DNA of 64,000 nucleotides from Pagrus major (taxonomy: Eukaryota; Chordata; Actinopteri; Spariformes; Sparidae): NCBI RefSeq assembly GCF_040436345.1, contig NC_133236.1:18121466-18185465 (forward strand), written 5' to 3'. Position numbers and translations under genes: made by a program. Below are positions 36,080-48,026 of this stretch, piece by piece (within the stretch, counting starts at the first letter, position 1; the number at the start of each line of letters is the position of its first letter). The notes below the pieces were generated by a model, which searched no databases, was not told the DNA's origin, and saw only the letters and a program-made list of their open reading frames with translations.

Positions 36080-36133
36080 CAGACAGCAACCGCTATAAAC
36101 AACACATGATTTCCTGTTTCTCTCCCAACGTGA

Positions 36134-36141
36134 TCATGTGA
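36134..36141 (+). promoter_or_regulatory. MITF/TFE-type E-box (M-box) in ostm1 promoter
   Basis: TCATGTGA, 55 bp upstream of the ostm1 ATG. MITF/TFE factors bind such sites, and Ostm1 is reported to be co-regulated with Clcn7 by MITF in osteoclasts. Confidence 0.55.
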
Positions 36142-36151
36142 CAGTATGTAA

Positions 36152-36161
36152 TCTCGCGAGA
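36152..36161. promoter_or_regulatory. TCTCGCGAGA palindromic promoter element
   Basis: A perfect 10-bp palindrome, TCTCGCGAGA, 73 bp upstream of the ostm1 ATG. This element, recognised by BANP in vertebrates, marks CpG-type housekeeping promoters, often close to the transcription start. Confidence 0.65.
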
Positions 36162-36580
36162 ACATGTGGCTCCGCTATTAAATCAGTAGTACTGTGACTT
36201 CTCATCAGGACACAGACTCCATGTCCATTAACTTCATTTAAAACCACATAACATGTCACCTTTGGGTATTTTTTGAAGCAAACAATGTATTCTTTAACGT
36301 TTATACTTATTCTACACTAGTAGTATTATAAAATATAGATTTTGAAGTGTATGTTATTGAGCAGTTCAGTATATAGCAGCGGAGGAGTTCTAATCTGGTT
36401 CTTCATTGGTTTACATTATTTGCGTTTTTATGCTTTTTCTGTACATGTATATGCCTTTAGGTAATTTCCTCACAAAGCCTACTATTTAAGGCACTTTTGA
36501 CACTTTTAATGGGGGAAAAAAGCACCTGCCTCACCATTAGTGAGTCATCTTTTACAGAAAATGCAGTGGTATATATACAA

Positions 36581-36700
36581 TGAAATCAATTGTATTTATA
36601 TTGCCCCAAATCACAATCCCCTCAGTGGGCTTTACAAACTGTACAGTGAAGGACATCCTCTGTCCTTAGAGCCTCGATTCCAATGAGGAAAAAACACCAC
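36581..36700 (+). repeat. dispersed teleost repeat
   Basis: Contains CAGTGGGCTTTACAAACTGT and GACATCCTCTGTCCTTAGAG, a familiar short interspersed fish sequence. Confidence 0.5.
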
Positions 36701-36813
36701 CACCAACAACAACAACAATATATAATAATAATAAAATAATAGCATAAACAAATTTAATCGATTATCGATTTTTGAGATTTGAATAAAGAATATCTCGTGA
36801 ATAGTTTACACAC

Positions 36814-36957
<144 letters not shown>

Positions 36958-37059
36958 TGCGTGTTGGAGAGAGATAGCCCTTCCTCCTGGTCTCCTCGGT
37001 ATTTACGGGGGGTTTTATGACACCATACAATTTTGCAATGTGCGCCTCGGCTCGGAGCA

Positions 37060-37380
37060 AATAATTACGGAGTCAAGGTAAACGATCTGGGCTCCAATCC
37101 TGATTGTGATAATTGTCAAAAACCCCCTCGAATCAAGCGAGCGCAGTCAATGGTCGTTAATGTGAAATTAGTGGCTCTTGATAACTTGCAGGCCGCATCA
37201 ATTCCGCAGTCATCAGAGCCTAATGAAAATAGGGGGGAGAGGACGCGCACGGCATCAGCGGCCTATTCTGATGCGTGCGCCCACCACCGCGGCGGTAAAT
37301 ATGGATTCTGGCCTCTAATGCTCCTCTCACTGCACATGGCACCGGCGGCTCATTAACTCTTCTTCTCCTGACCAGAGTTC
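37060..37380. promoter_or_regulatory. candidate conserved non-coding element
   Basis: 320 bp of complex, repeat-free sequence with several ATTA/TAAT homeodomain cores (GTCGTTAATGTGAAATTAGT, GAGCCTAATGAAAATAGG) and a mixed GC composition unlike the surrounding AT-rich repeats. No coding potential was found that I trust. Regulatory role is inference. Confidence 0.3.
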
Positions 37381-37839
37381 ACCTAATTGTTCAGATGTTC
37401 CCTCATTCCTTTATTATTCTCCAGTGTGGCTCTCAGAAAGAAGACGTGATTACAACCTAAACCCTTTATGGTCCTGCTTTTCTTCTCTTTTTTTCCTCTT
37501 TTTGTGCAGTTATGAATGTCCACTTGGCTTCACCTTAACTTTAAAAAAAATGTTAACCTAATTATTATTCTATCCACTAATGCATGCATCAATATAACAT
37601 AGGCTATAGGCTCGTAGTCTCCGCCTGCACTGATCACATTATTCACAAAGTTTTGGACGTCTTTCCTCTAATCCGCTAATCAGCAGAGCACCAAGTAAAA
37701 TCGGCATATCATTACTATCTGAGATGACCGTTATTGTCAGATGGCAGAAAATGCCTTCATTAGCATGTGATAGATAGAGAAACCAAGAGGAAAGAAGAAA
37801 AAAAAACACTAATTAGGCCCATAAATTAGATGATGGCGG

Positions 37840-37865
37840 TGATGATGATGATGATGATGATGATG
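37840..37865 (+). repeat. (GAT)n microsatellite
   Basis: Eight to nine GAT units at about 37840-37865. Confidence 0.8.
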
Positions 37866-38235
37866 AGAGCACTTCAGGGGCCGATGGAAAGACTCAGTCC
37901 AAGAAGCCCCTTGTGATTTGGCGCACGATATATATAAAGAAACTGGCCAGAAGATTATATATCCAATAACTAGCCAATATCTATTGATAATTTGGGAAAA
38001 AACGACCATAGACTAAAAACTATAGAGCCCCTTGATGCCTATCACCCCCCATTTTAGGTCCTTTAAAGAAGCAGCACTCCGATCTTTTGTAAAAAAACAA
38101 AACAAAAAACAACAACAACAAACCAATGTAAATGCACAACAGAAGAATCATAGCTACATGTAATGAAAAAAGTAAGTATGTCAGTGTAAACATCAATTGA
38201 TTATCAATACTGATGCATCAATGTAGGCTACACAG

Positions 38236-38420
38236 TGGTTTCCAACATAAGGGTCGGACCCCCTCCAGGGGGACACAAGAAACATCTGAGGGGTCCTCAT
38301 TAATGGAAGAGGAAAGAAGAAAAAATAGAAATGAAAGTACAGTTTTCTGACACAAATTAGCATTCATTTTCTTGTTGTTTTTGCTAATTTTATGAAATAG
38401 TGCACACTGTGCATACATTA
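38236..38420 (+). mobile_element. end of a hAT-like repeat (ACATAAGGGTCGGACCCCCT)
   Basis: The sequence CCAACATAAGGGTCGGACCC is mirrored at 41925-41962 (GGGGCCTGACCCTTATGTTG). These may be the two ends of one element split by later insertions, or two fragments. Confidence 0.4.
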
Positions 38421-38428
38421 TTTAAATG

Positions 38429-38935
38429 CAGTGTTGTATAAAGTACCCACAATGTCATACTTGAGTAAAAGTAAAGATAACTTTTCTAAATACTACTTTG
38501 GTAAAAGTGAAAATCACCAACACAAATAGTACTTGAGTAAAAAGTATTGATATTAATTGTACTTAAGTATCAACAGTACAAGTGAAAGTAAATGATATAT
38601 TTAGAAGTATGCCTGTATGTTATGGGTCGATCGATTGTTACCCTTGCCAATTATTAGAGCCGATATTCAGCATTTTTCTGATAATTGGATCAGTGTAAAA
38701 ATAAGTTAATTACATGCACTCAGTTAGCTCTGATGCAGCATGTAATCTGAAAAGTAACTAGTAACTAAAACTTATTAAATTAACATCATGAGTAAAAAGT
38801 TCAATACTTGCATCTCCAACATGTAGTGGAGTGGAAGTATAAAGTACTAGAAAATGGAAATACTCAAGTAAAGTACAAGTACCTCAAAATGTTTTATTAA
38901 GTACCATACTTAAGTAAATGTACTTAGTTACAAAA
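38429..38935 (+). mobile_element. hAT-type non-autonomous repeat (CAGTG ends)
   Basis: Starts CAGTGTTGTATAAAGTACCC and contains runs such as TACTTGAGTAAAAGTA and ATGGAAATACTCAAGTAAAG, ending TGTACTTAGTTAC. This is the abundant fish stepwise AGTAC-rich family. Confidence 0.6.
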
Positions 38936-39419
38936 AAAAAGATTTTGTGTTTGGTAACATTTTTTCTTGGTGTCAGATTATTTGAGACATAACGCTTGTG
39001 AAATGTTTGTCTTGGACCTCAACAGACATCTGAAACGTGACATGTGGCCCCAATTTATTTTATAAGCTGATTCTTTTTTATATATATATATTTGAAATGT
39101 TAATCTGTGAAGTAACCATCATATGTAGCTGATACAGATGTAGTGGAGTAAAAAGTACAACATTTCCCACTGAAATGTAGTGAGATATCAGTATAAAGTT
39201 GCAGAAAATGGAAATATTTAAGGTAGTAAATGTAGTCTTTTCAACACCCAACAATCCTGGTTTTCTTAGCTCTGCATGTATAATAATGTCACATAAACAT
39301 AGCTTCAATGTTCGCCCAGTTTGGGGGTCTGAGATTGTGATATGAGTCCTCTCCCTCCTTGTGAAAGTCTCTAACTGGACAATCACAAAAGGGGTTAACT
39401 CAAACCGGTTCAGCCTTAA

Positions 39420-39960
39420 ACTTGGCTCTTGGCGTGGGGAGAGAAAATAGCTGTAAAGTTATGCAGAAGTTATTCTTCATCCTTCGGGCCGTCCCTAATC
39501 CGCCAAAAACCTCATTCTTTCATCGGAGAACTGTGCCTCCTTTCTTGTTCCCCCCTCTCTATACAACATAAAGTCAGACTGCATTTAATGGTTATGTCGG
39601 GATGGGAGAGGGGCTTTCTTCTTCCCCTTTTCTCCAGAATATTGCCCTTTTCGTCGTGTGAGTCTCCCAACCCGCAGGGACCCCCATATTCTTCCCTCCG
39701 CGTCTGACTCGAATCACAAACTAACCCTGATTTTCACCACTTTGCTGGGAATTGCGGGGAGTGATAATAGAGATTTCGCTTTCATTTTATACGCTTGACT
39801 TGGTTATTGTTGCTTTTCTCCTCTCCCGTGATTCTCCCCTTTTGCAGGGATTAGCCCTGACTTCGCCCGCTATACTGGCCGCTGAAGTGCCCCTGAGCCC
39901 CGGGATGACAATTGACGCAGATCAAGGCAGGCCTATTCTGCGCCTCTGAAAGGGAGCGAT
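39420..39960. promoter_or_regulatory. candidate conserved non-coding element
   Basis: About 540 bp of repeat-free complex sequence between repeat blocks, with balanced base composition. No coding match is recognised. Confidence 0.25.
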
Positions 39961-40094
39961 CTGAGTCGGGTTAAAATGATGGAGTTTTAATGGATGAAAC
40001 GGATGCTCCTCAGTTTGCTTCCCACAAATTAATTGCTCTATTTTCAAACAGTTTTCGGGTTTTTTGTGAGTTGATATTGTGGAAAAAGATCTAC

Positions 40095-40440
40095 AGACTG
40101 CATCTGGTGACGATGATGATGTTAGAGTGAGGTTAGAGGATATGATGAAGCTGCTGATGATGGTGATGTCAAGTGTGATAAGTGGACAATGATGCTGAGT
40201 ATCATGTGTAGGATGATGAAGAAGATGATGACTACATCCCAGTTTTATGATTAGAATAATGGTGATGATGATGATGACAGTAAGTATAGAGATGTTGATG
40301 AAGATGATGATGACAATGATATGTATGGTGATGGCAATCGTGCTGATGATGAGGTAGATTATGAACATTATGAGAAACAAGGCGAAAATGCAGATAATGG
40401 TAATGATGATGAGGAAGACGATGCTGAAGATAAAATCAGA
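40095..40440 (+). repeat. GAT-rich degenerate triplet repeat
   Basis: Dense GATGAT/GATGAA runs. The opposite-strand ORF of isoleucine/threonine runs is an artefact of this repeat. Confidence 0.75.
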
Positions 40441-40969
40441 ATCAGCTTAAGTCATTTTTGCTCTGGTTTCCAGCAGCTGTCAATGTAACAACACAGTTCT
40501 GAGAAATAATATTTAAAATGACAAGAACAACAAAAAATAACTAAATATATAGAAACAGCAGTTACTTTACATACATGACATCTTTGGTTTACGTATAGTT
40601 TGCATGAAGTAAACCGCTTGAAAAGATCTGACAACAGGATTTCTTATGAAAGTGACATACTGGATGCACTATTTGGAATTTTTACATGGATGAGTATGTG
40701 TGCATAATGAATAAATGAAGATTAGAGCAGTGGTGTGCTTGTCAGAATCTGTGCTTTTTAAATCAGATTTCCGTTCAAATACATTAATTCAAAAATGCAC
40801 CATACATTGGCTTTGGCTACTAACTAGTAACAATAAAAATAGTAGAGTAAAAGTTAAATAATGGCCTTAAAAATGGAGTAGAAGCATAAAGTGGCAGAAA
40901 ATATATGGATTCAAGTGAAGTCATTTACCACAAAATTGAACTTAAGTACAGTAAATGTTTCTGCACTCA

Positions 40970-41200
40970 GAGGGGGGCGGCACATTGCACAAATTGCCAA
41001 TTTCTACATAATGTTGCTTTAGAAAAGAATCTTGGATCCCTCCCTTTATGCGCATCCACACCAAAAATGAATGGGGTCTATTCTGGGCTGAGACCCATCC
41101 TCCATCCAAGTTTGATGGAAATCCATTCAGTAGTTTTTGTGTAATCCTGCTGACAAACCAACAAACAAACAGCCAGACATGGTTGAAAATATAACCTCCT
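40970..41200 (+). repeat. dispersed teleost repeat
   Basis: Contains GGGTCTATTCTGGGCTGAGA, CCATCCAAGTTTGATGGAAA and GTAATCCTGCTGACAAACCA with a CAAACAAA tail, a very common fish interspersed sequence resembling a LINE/SINE 3' end. Confidence 0.6.
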
Positions 41201-43739
41201 ATGTGGACTTAAAAAACTAAAACTATTGCTTTTACTTTTCAACTTATCTACTTTTCGATTGATTCAAAGGCAGATGTTGTACTTTTTCAGTGAAAACAAT
41301 GTATCTCCAAAATTGTTTTTTTATGAATGTTTTTTCTTCTTAAGCTTAACATACTATTTAAAGACCCTCATGTATTAGCTCGTCACAAAGCTGAAAACAG
41401 GCTGTTTTTTTTCTGAGCTCATGAAAAGTTGACTCTTTAGAGATGCGTTGTTTTCACAGGACAGCAACACTCCAAACATGTGTTGATCTTAAAGAATATG
41501 ATGCCTTGCTTTACATTAAACTACCCAACAGTTTATAAAGTAGTTAAAATTAACTCATCCTGCAACATCTACAGCTGAAAAATGCAACATACACATGAAT
41601 GCAGCAGTAATATTGATCCATTGTACATTTTTGTACTGAATGACTTTTGATACTTTTGCATTTTGCTGATGATACTTACTTTTACTTAAATTAAGGATCT
41701 GAACACTTCTTCCACCACTGGTTGTTGACAGTTTCCATCAAAGACAGACCTACACTTCTCAGACTGCTTAACTTCATAAATCTTTGAGCCTCAAAGAGGT
41801 GACACTGAAAGCTGAAAAAAGAAAAAAGTCTGAAAACTGTACACAAATGTGTTTCATCGCAACTACATTTTCTTTTCTTTCCAACTTTAATAATCAATTC
41901 ACATCCCTTCAAATTTAGCTTAGAGGGGGCCTGACCCTTATGTTGTGACCCACTGGACTAACTAACTAAGCTGTAAAAACTTCACCTCAACCAACAATTA
42001 AATGCATTAAATGCAACACTGATGCATCAGTAACAATCTGATAATACCTTATATAACAAAATGTGACACATACATTTTCTCCATATTTTGCAGAATATGT
42101 ACTGATACTGAAGTAGGCTTTGATTTTAAATGCAGCACTTTTACTTGCAGTATTTTTTCATTATGGTATTGGTACTTTTACCTTGATAAAAGGACCTGAA
42201 TGGAAGGACAACCTCTCTAATCTACAGGTGTTACTATCTGAGCCCTGCAACAGCTGAGACAGTCTGACTGTGCAGATCTGCTCATCGTCGCACACGAGAG
42301 GGTTTCATGTATTTGCTGTGTCTCCCCCAATCAGGCATCTCTGCAGCGCTGTGAGAAGTTAATCTTTGTTGACGGTGTGTTGTGCACTCTTCCGTGGGCC
42401 GGTTGGGTTGGGATCTCTCCTGGAAAGCCCGGTCTGTGCTCATATTGAGGGGGGATAATTACCAAACACGCAGCCGACAGCAGCGACACAAAAGCTGCTT
42501 TGACTTCCTCACTGCTGGTCGCCTCCAGGGGACGGTCCCGCTCCCGGCTCACCCTGCTCACCCAGACCACTTCTCATCACTCCTGAGAGGCAGAGACGTC
42601 TTGTTCCATAACAAGACATGAAACTGACTTCTTTCAGCTCCAGTGAACTGGACATAAACCCCGACTGACAACCTCCAGTGCCCAAACAGAACAGGGAGAG
42701 GACGGGTGGGCTGGGACAGAGGACAAGAGAGGGGTGGGGGCGGCACAGGCCACTCTAAATAAAGTTGTTATTCACTTTAATCTTACATCTTGTTAGGGAA
42801 AAACACACAAAAGCAACTTTATCTTAAAACAAATTTGTTCTGTTCCAAATGAGCCACTGTGCAACATTTGCATTTTGACTGTTTTGGATATCTTTCACGC
42901 ATGTTTGTAAACATTTAAGATGTTTGTAAACATTTTACATCCCTCATGAGTACATTTATGATTTCTGTCAGAGCCACATACTTTCCCCTCACAGAGCTCA
43001 ACGCGTTACTGCAGTGAGAGCACAACGTGCTGCTGTAAATGTAATGGGCCGGGAGTGATTGTTTCTGACAAGCAACAAAACACATCGTCCCTCCCCTCAA
43101 ATTAGTCCCCCAGGAGGGGGTGGGGTGAGGGGTTCACGTCCCAGGAGACGCATGGACAGGACAGCATGCCAGCATATAGCATAAACATGCAGCATCTAAA
43201 CCAGGACATACTGGTGTTTTTTCCTTGCTCTTTACTGCTTCCAGTCATTTACAGGCGAGAGATCATGATGAAGAAGCAAAGTTTCCCACTTTAAAACACA
43301 ACCCTATGTTTGATGTTACATGTGATATAGATTATTCAAAAATACAGTTGTTTTTTTTACCAACTTAAAAAAGATGTTTAAACTAAAAGTTCAGTGAGTG
43401 AGCTTGTTTTATTCTGCTGTGCGAAGTTAAATTCATGTTCAGTGACATTATTCAATACCATTACAGCAAAATCAGCAACATATTCTCACTTTTTTCTGAA
43501 AGTTTTCAGACATTCGACATGTCGCCAATTCTTACATATTGCACCTTTAAAGATATAGTATGTAACATTTCTCAATTTAAAATGTCTCGAAACTGCTTAA
43601 CATTGAAGACTTGTTCTTGTTCTTGTTCTTCTTGTTCTTCTTCTTCTCTGTGTCCAGGATGTGCGTTGATATTTAACACTTCATTTTAGCCTTTCCTAGC
43701 ATATCCTGTGACGTGTTTCAAGCGGTAACAACAGGACAG

Positions 43740-43995
43740 CAAGGAATGCTAACGTTAGCTAATAGATTATCAAACATGTTGTTTTACTTTGAAATATGGT
43801 CTCATGTCTGTCTGGATTTTCACTATCCATTGTTATTTTAATTGCTGATCAATCAGGAAGTGGTGAAATGATGACAATTTGTCAGATTTACTACATGTTA
43901 AGGACTTGCAACCTGTAAAACAGCATTACGACATTTGAGCTTCCTACCCTGAGCGTGATGTCAGAGGGAAATGGCCGCCGTGTGAATGTGATCTA
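43740..43995 (+). mobile_element. half copy of the 9151-type foldback element
   Basis: Shares GCTAACGTTAGC, ACAATTTGTCAGATT and CCCTGAGCGTGATGTCAGAG with the right arm of the element at 9151-9780. Confidence 0.55.
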
Positions 43996-44790
43996 TGCCA
44001 CCTTTCTTGCCACATTTGGTTGACTTTTCCCCAGATTAAACTTTTAACCTCTGCTTTACTGATGCTGATTTGCATTTCTACATCTGCTTTCTTTAAAGCC
44101 TTCTCTGCCAGCTCATATAGTACATCATGACGACTGTTTGAGTGGAGCGATCTAAAGCTTGCACTCCGCTTTTGTACTTGAATTCTTCTTCGAAACAGAA
44201 AATGCTTTATCCAGTTAAACACTCCTCCACCAACACCCATCTAACAGTCCCTCCTTCCTTGTATTCCCTTTTCCAGTCCCCTATATGGAATATCCTGTTT
44301 TATGAAGGCAGGACACCCTTCTCCTCCCCCATGATTCCTGTCCTTCCTTATCACTGTGTATCCATGCACCACAAAGTTTAAAGTTGGTTTACGCCATGAT
44401 TCCTGAATACATACTACATCTGGTTTAACACCTTTAATATAATGCTTGAATTCTTGAACATTTGCCAATATTCAAGAAGAACTGTCTGTTTGCATTCATT
44501 ATGTATCTTTAAGATTCTTCTTGAGCTCCTCCATACCTACACTCATTGGCCCTCTCATGATCGCTTACATTCACCACCTCTTTGTGCTCCCATCCTCCCC
44601 GTCTGACACCTTAAGTTCTGCTATCTCTTTTAGTTTAAGTGCACTCTCAAGTTGTTCCTCATTTGTGCAGCTCGCCAATAGGTTGCCATCATCTCGGACC
44701 GTTACATACTTTATCTCCCCTACTTCAGTTGTTGTTAGCACAAACGGGATGTCTTTCTTCATACTTCTTTGAGCCTTTTCTCTGAACCTA
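43996..44790 (-). mobile_element. multiply deleted LINE retrotransposon
   Basis: On the minus strand three pieces lie in LINE order: an ORF1-like piece (EIKYVTVRDDGNLLASC) at 44571-44762; an apurinic-endonuclease start (KPDVVCIQESWRKPTLNF) at 44241-44468; then a reverse-transcriptase fragment (VFNWIKHFLFRRRIQV) fused to a 3' piece (KAEVKSLIWGKVNQMWQERW) at 43996-44240. Large internal parts are missing, so the copy is dead. It resembles RNase-H-bearing I-type LINEs of fish, but the clade is uncertain. Confidence 0.7.
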
Positions 44791-45379
44791 ATTATGACAA
44801 CACATTTCTCAGGTCTTTCCTTATAAACTTATTCTTTTATTCTTTCTTACCTCATTGCCTTGATGCATTCTGTTTAATATTGGCTACAATATTTACTTGT
44901 CTTTTATGCTAGACTATTCTGAAAATACATTTAAAGGTACCTTTTAGGAGTTTTAATTGACTTACATTTGATGTACAAACTTGTGTACTGCATTGAAAAC
45001 CAAAATATTATAAAAACAAGACTGTTTCTCATCTTGTGTTATTACATTGCTGTTTCTTATGGCTCTTTACTTCTACAACCTGTTGAAATGCATCACCGCC
45101 CTCTGTGACATGAAATCAGAAAAAAAGACAACAACAAAAGTCGGAGGTAGAGCTGATCAGGTGCTTTAAAAATTAACAACTAAGTGCAAATCCTTTTTAA
45201 AATCAAGGTTTGAAAATTGGAATATTGCAGACACAAAGTAAAAGCTGATTAAAAAGACGAAGCTTTTCACAAGCGGAGGAGCTGCACTACAGCTCCGTGT
45301 TATCCAGCTATATTATTCATAGTGGGCCGGGGATGAATAGGCAGTTAGACTGGAAAGAAAAGGCAGTTAGCTAGTCAGT

Positions 45380-46180
45380 TAGCAAAGGGGTTAGCTTTAA
45401 AGCAAGCCCTGATTTGTGAACGAGGGAGTGGGAGGAGTGGTGGAGGGCTTGGCGTTCAGGAAAGCCTCTCCTGGGCCAGAAGAAAAGGATTTGGCCCAGA
45501 TGCAGGCAGCGATGTTAACTTTGAGTGGCCCCTGTGGCTCAAGCTCAGCTCCCCCTCCTTCTTACTTCCCAAGCCCCCAGGTTGCCTTTGCATGACATCA
45601 TCCCCAAACTATGCCCCCCATACCCATGTGAATCTGAGCTGTCACAATCGGCAGCCACCCCCCCATTAAACTGTACTGCGCCGCAAACCCATACGTTTCT
45701 TTTTCTCCCCCCCACCTCTTTTCCCTCTCTTCTTCTACCACCAATCTCCTCCCTTCTTCTTCTTTTTTAACCCCCAGAAAGGCATTGTTTGAGTCAGGGC
45801 TTGATCAAAAAACTGTTGCCCGCCAACCACAGGGCTTTCTGTAAATTCAATAAGGCCACCTTAAAGATTTTCCTAATTAATGGATGACATCTTTGGCTGG
45901 AGGAGAGGCTAGGCATTCTGCTCCAGCTCGCTCTTTGTTCGCCTCCTAATTAACTTTCCTAGGTCACTCAGGTCCCCGCAACCTGAGAGTGAAGAGCCCC
46001 CATTGAGGAGGGAGTTGTAAACTTACTTTTTTTGCCTCGGCACTTAAAAGGGGAAAGCAACTATAGGGAACAGAAAATATCCTATTTAAGTCCTTTGTGA
46101 GTGAACTGCTTGCACATGTTCCAATAAAGGAAGTCTTCTAAATAAGCTGCCATGTTGCTCTCCGCTCCCCCTTCTTTCTC
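45380..46180. promoter_or_regulatory. candidate conserved non-coding element
   Basis: 800 bp without recognised repeats. It is dense in homeodomain-type cores (TTCCTAATTAATGGATGACA, CTCCTAATTAACTTTCC) and TTTGTTC/CAATAA SOX-like motifs, and is flanked by repeat-rich DNA. It lies 13 kb upstream of nr2e1. Enhancer function is inference. Confidence 0.35.
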
Positions 46181-46668
46181 CCTTATCCCACCTCTTTCAC
46201 TCCCAGCTCCACAGAAAGGTTATGAATGATAGCTCTGGGTTGAGGGGGGGTAAAGGGCCAAAGGACAGCATCTGGGCATTGTGGAATTGTGGAGCATCTG
46301 AAACTTTGAGGGAATCTGAGGATGGGAAAGCGCTGAGCTGCTGGGTGGTGGGGTGGATGACGGAGAAAAAGTGGTGAATATGAAAAAAAAAACAAGTGCC
46401 TCTTTGCCCTCGTCATTGTTTGGGTGTTTCTAAAGGACCCCATGTCTCCCACCTGCTTTCATCACTCCTCATCTTTATCTTTCAGAGTTAAAATAGAGTC
46501 CTAGAGAAACACAACTATATATGAGAGGCCTTCACAGAGCACACTGACTGCTACTGCCATGCCCAGTTTATGACTTAAAACTGGACACAGGTAGGTCATA
46601 TTTTATGATAAATATTTTATTATAAATGAACTGCTTTACTTGGTACTCTCACGTGTTGCTTTAAAGGG

Positions 46669-47828
46669 ACTCTGTGTAACAATTTGTAGCAATGACGTGA
46701 AAAATGAGACCTTCCCTGTCTCTCTTGGTTGCCTTTACAAGCCTGTTTGCAATTTGTTTGAGTTGTTTAAAGCTGTATGACTGTCTTTCTTTCTCCACAA
46801 CAGTCCAAAGGATGTGCCTATATGGAAGTTCTCGAGTACCTCATCTCAGTGCCTCTCTCCGCTCTGCTAACAGAGAGCAACAGTAGCCAGTGCCGGATTT
46901 AGCAATTTGGGGGCCCAAGGCGAAGGTATGTATGGGGGCCCTAAACCCTGCATACACTTCTTTACTCCAAAATGAAGACAGAGAACGAAGAACACAAAGT
47001 GTACTACACAAGCTAATAGTCACCCATGATGGAGAATAAGAAAACAACTGTCCTTGCAAAAATTCCAGGTTAACCAGCACTGTTTATTTATTTTTTTAAA
47101 TCAATATCATCATCATCGTCATCATCACTGTCAAAATGGCCATCACTGGACAACTCCTCCACCTTGTCTGTGTCAACGTCAGACACTTCACAGCTAACGT
47201 TAGCTGCTGCTGCTGCTGTTGCGGCGCCGGCATATCCAACACTTTGGACGTTGTTGACTGTATCCCCGGTAACGGCAGTGGTAAAGTAATTTGGCAGCTT
47301 TGCTGTATATTTCTCCGCGTCTTTTTTCTTTTTCCATTTATTCGAACCGCTCGGGTAGTTTCGTTTCATTTTAGCTTTCACTCCGTGTCTGTTTGTTTAC
47401 TTCTTCTTCTTCTTCTTCTCCTTCTGTGTGGTTTATTGGCGGTTGGCAAACGGTGCATTACCGCCACAAATTGGACTGGAGTCATTGTGAAAGTAGGGGG
47501 TGTATGTGAGACAGATACCCATGAATTTAACATTTTAACTAATACTTAAACGTTTTTCTAAAGAATGAATTACATATTGATATTGATTACCACGTTTGAG
47601 GTGTTCATGTTGATACATTTCTTATTTCTCCTTTTTTTTTTTTTTTTGGAGGTTGGTGGGGGCCCCCCCCTACGACCGCTGGTGGAGGGGCCCCAAGCAA
47701 CCGCCTACCTATGCCTCTATGTTAAGACCGGCTATGACAGTAGCTAATGTTAGTTTAGAAATCTAGTCCACAAACATAAACAAATGATCAGCTTCCAGCA
47801 CAATACAAAAGTTCCACAGAGCCCCTTA
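46669..47828. mobile_element. TTAA-type MITE interrupted by a hAT element
   Basis: Outer inverted ends AGGGACTCTGTGTAAC (left, after TTTAA) and TTCCACAGAGCCCC (right, before TTAA). Without the inner insertion at 46880-47736 it would be about 300 bp. Confidence 0.6.
46888..47736 (-). mobile_element. internally deleted hAT transposon with exact 8-bp target duplication
   Basis: 849 bp bounded by ACAGTAGC on both sides (46880-46887 and 47737-47744). The terminal inverted repeats are imperfect: CAGTGCCGGATTTAG at the left and CATAGCCGGTCTTAA read inward from the right. On the minus strand (47381-47088) an ORF opens MKAKMKRNYPSGSNKWKKKK and continues with KLPNYFTT, resembling the N-terminus of ZMYM-like hAT transposases, followed by acidic low-complexity sequence. 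The catalytic region is absent, so it is non-autonomous. Confidence 0.8.
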
Positions 47829-48026
47829 AAGTGAAGTCCTTATATTTTTAGAGATGCAAACAAAACAAACTCAAGAAAGCCTTGCCATTTTTTCATAAGA
47901 GGAATCTCTGATTGGTTTGCTATAGAATTAACAATAAAGGAGACTACTTGAGATATCATTTTGGCTATTTCTGTCTATGAATGGTAGCATTGAAATGAAG
48001 TGCTCACTACAATATTCTATATGTTC

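Noticed and set aside
39922-40380. 152-codon minus-strand ORF rich in Ile, Thr and Ser
   Set aside because: Reads through a degenerate GAT repeat; no domain visible.
43944-44762. ORFs with endonuclease and RT similarity as host genes
   Set aside because: They are pieces of one deleted LINE.
47088-47381. 97-codon minus-strand ORF as a host gene
   Set aside because: It lies inside the hAT element and resembles a transposase N-terminus, so it is counted with the transposon.
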